Origin: Elioraea tepidiphila DSM 17972
GTDB taxonomy: Bacteria; Pseudomonadota; Alphaproteobacteria; Acetobacterales; Acetobacteraceae
Reading direction: 5' to 3'
Length of the DNA: 64,000 nucleotides
NCBI RefSeq assembly: GCF_000378465.1
Contig: NZ_KB899924.1
Span: 1-64,000 of the forward strand
The position numbers and the translations under genes were made by a program. Below the pieces are notes generated by a model. It was not told the DNA's origin, ran no database searches, and was given only the letters and a program-made list of their open reading frames with translations. This document shows positions 61,366-64,000 of this stretch, one piece after another (the first letter of the stretch is position 1; every line of letters begins with the position of its first letter).

Positions 61366-62484
61366 ATGAGCGGCGAAGCGCAGAGCTTCCACCAGGATTG
61401 CATCGTGCTGGCGAACGAGCTGTGGCGGCGCGGCCGGGTCGATCGCCGGACGTTCCTCGCGGGGATGGCGGCACTCGGTGTGGTGCCGGTCGCGGCGCGT
61501 GACGCACGCGGCCAGGCCGCGCGCGAGATCACCATGGTGAACTGGGGCGGCATCGCCAACCAGGCCTTCGGACGCTTCTACGGCGAGCCCTTCATGGCCG
61601 AGAACCCGGGCTGGCGCGTGGTGCAGGACAGCTCCGGCCCGTCGCTCGGGCGCATCCGCAGCCAGGTCGAATCCGGCCGCGTGACCTGGGATCTGTGCGA
61701 CAGTTCCGGCAGCTCCTCGATCCAGCTCGGCGGGCTCAACCTCGTCAACCGGATCGACTACTCGATCGTACCGCGTGATGTGGTGATCGATCCGGCCTTC
61801 ACGCTCGAGTTCGGCGCCGCACCGTACTCGTTCAGCTCGGTGCTGGTGTACGACAAGTCGAAATTCGCCGAGGCGCCGAAGGGCTGGGCCGATTTCTGGG
61901 ATCTGCGCAAGTTCCCAGGGCGGCGCCTGCTGCGCCGCGACGCGCTGACCAGCCTCGATGCGGCGCTGATGTCGATGGGCCGCACCAAGGAGAACCTCTA
62001 CCCGATCGATGTGCGCGCGGCGCTGGCGCGCATCCGCGAGATCCGCCGCGAGCTGCTGTTCTGGACCTCGGGATCGGAGAGCGAGAACATCATGCGCACC
62101 GGCGAGGCGGTCATGGGGCTGCTCTGGCACACCCGCGCCAAGGTGCTGCACGAGGAGACGCAGGGGCGCATCACCTGGACCTGGGACCAGGGCATCCTGC
62201 AGCAGGGCATCTTCGTCATCCCCCGCGGCAATCCGGCCGGCGAGATGGCGCAGCGCTGTCTCGCCTCGATGCTCTCCAAGCCCGATCCGCAGGTGGGCCT
62301 GCTCCAGTTCCTCGGCAACGGCCCGACGCACAAGGAGGCGGCGGCGCGCGTGCCGGAGAACTACCGCATCTTCAATCCGACCGATCCGGCCAACGCCGCG
62401 AGGCAGGTCGTGATCGGCACGTCGTGGTGGGGCGAGAACTACATCCGCACCAACCAGGACTATCTCGACGAGATCAGCACCTGA
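61366..62484 (+). CDS. ABC transporter substrate-binding protein, spermidine/putrescine type
   Basis: A 372-residue periplasmic binding protein of the PotD family. After a longer N-terminal region the Tat-like signal is DRRTFLAGMAALGVVPVAAR, and the mature part begins near REITMVNWGGIANQAFGRFY. PotD features are FMAENPGWRVVQDSSGP, WDLCDSSGSSSIQLGGLNLV and KGWADFWDLRKFPGRRLL, with TWTWDQGILQQGIFVIPRGN toward the C-terminus. It lies divergent from the FAD oxidoreductase and is followed by a strong palindrome. No PotABC-type permease is adjacent; the neighbouring ABC genes belong to another class. Confidence 0.9.
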   Translation: MSGEAQSFHQDCIVLANELWRRGRVDRRTFLAGMAALGVVPVAARDARGQAAREITMVNWGGIANQAFGRFYGEPFMAENPGWRVVQDSSGPSLGRIRSQVESGRVTWDLCDSSGSSSIQLGGLNLVNRIDYSIVPRDVVIDPAFTLEFGAAPYSFSSVLVYDKSKFAEAPKGWADFWDLRKFPGRRLLRRDALTSLDAALMSMGRTKENLYPIDVRAALARIREIRRELLFWTSGSESENIMRTGEAVMGLLWHTRAKVLHEETQGRITWTWDQGILQQGIFVIPRGNPAGEMAQRCLASMLSKPDPQVGLLQFLGNGPTHKEAAARVPENYRIFNPTDPANAARQVVIGTSWWGENYIRTNQDYLDEIST

Positions 62485-62511
62485 ACGTCCGGATCGGCCG
62501 GGCCTTCACCT

Positions 62512-62539
62512 GTTCCCTCTCCCGCGCGGGAGAGGGAAC
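62512..62539. terminator. perfect 28-base palindrome between convergent genes
   Basis: GTTCCCTCTCCCGC is followed without gap by its reverse complement GCGGGAGAGGGAAC. It lies between the PotD-like gene and the convergent ATP-binding protein gene. As a cruciform or bidirectional terminator it can serve both genes. The arm resembles the CCTCTCCCGC segment of the odhA-odhB palindrome. Confidence 0.7.
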
Positions 62540-62556
62540 CTGCGGCGCGAGTCCGG

Positions 62557-63330
62557 TCAGCCGAGGCCGAGCAGCGCGTAGATCCGCCGCGCGTACTCGC
62601 CGAATTCCGGCGTGGTCTTGAGCGCGAGCGTGCGCGGCTGCGGCAGGCTGACCGCGATGTCGTCGGCCATGCGTGCAGGCCCGGCGGTCAGGACGACCAC
62701 GCGGTCGCCGAGGAAGACGGCCTCGGCGATGCCGTGCGTGACGAACAGGATCGTCGCGCCGGTCTCGGCGCGGATGCGCAGCAGTTCGAGGTTCATCCGC
62801 TCGCGCGTCAGCGCGTCGAGCGCGCCGAACGGCTCGTCCATCAGCAGCAGCCTCGGCCCGTGAATCAGCGCGCGCGCGATCGCCGCGCGCTGCTGCATGC
62901 CGCCCGAGAGCTCGGACGGATATTTCTCCTCCGTTCCGGCGAGGCCGACCAGCCGGAGCAGGTCGCGCGCCCGCTCGCGCGCCGCGCGCGCCGGCAGGCC
63001 GAGAATCTCCGCCGGCAGCAGCACATTGCCGAGCACCGTGCGCCACTTCAGCAGCAGCGCCTGCTGGAACACCATGCCGATGTCGCGCGCCGGATCGAAC
63101 GGAACCCCGGGCGCGCCCACCGTCACCTCGCCGCCGTCATGGCCGTGCAGCCCGGCGACGATCTTCAGCAGGGTGGTCTTGCCGCAGCCCGACGGACCGA
63201 CGAGCGACACAAGCTCCCCGGCGCGCACGTCGAACGTGGCCTCCGACACGGCCAGATGCTCCACGCCGCCCACGCGATAGATCTTGCGCACGTCGCGCAG
63301 CCGGATCAGCGGCGGCCCGGTCTCCTCCAT
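62557..63330 (-). CDS. ABC transporter ATP-binding protein, NitT/TauT type
   Basis: A 257-residue ABC ATPase. Walker A is LVGPSGCGKTTLLKIVAG (about 42-59), the Q loop is in IGMVFQQALLLKWRTVLGN, the signature is YPSELSGGMQQRAAIARALI (about 138-157), Walker B is RLLLMDEPFGALDALTRE, and the switch His is in TILFVTHGIAEA. The overall sequence is of the nitrate/sulfonate/taurine import group. ATG 63330 is the first that leaves the usual start. It is divergent from the permease, which starts 103 bases away. Confidence 0.93.
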   Translation of the reverse strand: MEETGPPLIRLRDVRKIYRVGGVEHLAVSEATFDVRAGELVSLVGPSGCGKTTLLKIVAGLHGHDGGEVTVGAPGVPFDPARDIGMVFQQALLLKWRTVLGNVLLPAEILGLPARAARERARDLLRLVGLAGTEEKYPSELSGGMQQRAAIARALIHGPRLLLMDEPFGALDALTRERMNLELLRIRAETGATILFVTHGIAEAVFLGDRVVVLTAGPARMADDIAVSLPQPRTLALKTTPEFGEYARRIYALLGLG

Positions 63331-63432
63331 GGCAACAGTCTTGCGGGACGGTGCGGCGCCCGCAAGACGCATTGCCGGGCGCCCGGACGCGCGGTAGCGT
63401 GACGCTGGCGCAACAGGGGGAGCGGGCCCATC

Positions 63433-64000
63433 GTGATCGCCCGGGCGTGGCGGATCGTGTCGTGGTATCTGCCGAGCGCGCTGGCGCTGACCGCACTGTT
63501 TCTCGCCTGGCATTTCGGCGTCGTGCTCTCGGGGGTGAAGGCATTCATCCTGCCGGGGCCGCTCGATGCGCTCGCCGCTCTCGCCGATGCGCGCTACCAG
63601 TGGGGCACGAACCTGGAGGCGACGCTGCTCGCGGTCGCGGGCTCGTTCGTCGCCTCGGCGATCCTCGGCATCCTGCTCGCGGTGGTCGTGGTCTGGCATC
63701 CGGTGCTGGAGCGCACCGTGCTGCCGCTGCTGGTGCTGTTCAACACCCTGCCGAAAATCGCACTCGCGCCGGTGTTCCTGCTCTGGCTCGGCTACGGGAT
63801 CGTGCCGAACATCGTGATCGGCGTCACGGTCGCGTTCTTTCCGGTGGTGATCAACACGGCCGTCGGGCTCAAGGCGGTGGAGCCGGATCTGCTCGACCTC
63901 GTGCGCGTGATGCGCGCCGGCAAGCTTACGGTGCTGCGGCGCATCCGCTTTCCCTCGGCGCTGCCCTACATCTTCGCCGGCCTGAAGATGAACGCCTCGA
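63433..64000 (+). CDS. ABC transporter permease, NitT/TauT type, cut by window edge
   Basis: The first 189 codons of a permease of the SsuC/TauC kind. Membrane helices occur at about 13-30 (LPSALALTALFLAWHFGVV), 65-88, 95-115 and 120-145. The conserved region near the right edge (AVEPDLLDLVRVMRAGKLTV, RIRFPSALPYIFAGLKMN) contains the EAA-like loop that contacts the ATPase. It starts with GTG at 63433 after a weak site. The protein continues past 64000. It pairs with the ATPase encoded divergently; the binding protein may follow it outside the window. Confidence 0.92.
   Translation, partial: MIARAWRIVSWYLPSALALTALFLAWHFGVVLSGVKAFILPGPLDALAALADARYQWGTNLEATLLAVAGSFVASAILGILLAVVVVWHPVLERTVLPLLVLFNTLPKIALAPVFLLWLGYGIVPNIVIGVTVAFFPVVINTAVGLKAVEPDLLDLVRVMRAGKLTVLRRIRFPSALPYIFAGLKMNAS

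Overview
The window is a stretch of chromosome from a very high-GC bacterium. Gene content points to an alphaproteobacterium, most likely of the Acetobacteraceae/Rhodospirillales type. The pointers are ispH-thrB-rnhA in one operon, odhA-odhB, two DUF1127 proteins, TAXI-type TRAP transport, a Bug-family binding protein, an IorAB-type molybdenum enzyme, and compact genes using ATG, GTG and TTG starts. There is no rRNA gene, so this placement is an inference. No prophage, CRISPR array or conjugative module is visible.

Layout. 1-2400: an IS5-family transposase cut by the left edge, a MAPEG membrane protein and accA in one operon, tRNA-Thr(UGU), and a broken IS5 transposase ending exactly at the tRNA. 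2976-5819: ogt, a quinone oxidoreductase, an FMN reductase and a GNAT acetyltransferase. 5945-8544: a two-gene molybdenum hydroxylase. 8729-13414: an orphan CheZ-like protein, TlyA, an FAH-family hydrolase and a repeat-rich PEP-CTERM surface protein. 13637-18521: odhA, odhB and mtgA. 18628-24194: asd, an EamA exporter, an orphan TAXI binding protein, two paralogous microproteins around a DUF1127 gene, and a MATE exporter. 24208-27495: ispH-thrB-rnhA, then a CDGSH protein and a lipoprotein.

27824-36660 is the most coherent catabolic unit. It holds a beta-hydroxyacid dehydrogenase, a DeoR regulator, a DUF1537 four-carbon acid kinase, a PdxA2-type dehydrogenase, an Ldh2-family dehydrogenase and an HpaI-type aldolase, mostly with overlapping start and stop codons. 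A TAXI-TRAP importer with a fused permease follows. It looks like a threonate/erythronate-type sugar-acid pathway, but with more redox and aldolase steps than the known versions need.

37099-39575 encodes a frameshifted protein of unusual architecture: a helical N-terminus, about six propeller-like repeats and an AbfB beta-trefoil. 39712-45909: a DUF192 protein, the inorganic-carbon transporter genes dabB-dabA with a divergent LysR regulator, and a double cold-shock-domain protein with a GDRPPRR repeat linker. 46029-50970: a PuuD-like amidotransferase, Maf, the PEP synthase regulator, hemE and hemH. 51258-53988: lutB-lutC without lutA, and an Smr protein. 54043-58358: a Bug binding protein, hemN, a LysR regulator, a second DUF1127 protein and a VOC protein. 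58362-64000: an amidohydrolase, a PuuB-like FAD oxidoreductase, a PotD-like binding protein, and a NitT/TauT-type ATPase and permease running off the right edge.

Non-coding features of note are a dispersed two- or three-hairpin repeat (9344 and 20671), strong intergenic palindromes between convergent genes, a 17-base poly-C tract, and several perfect inverted repeats placed like operators.
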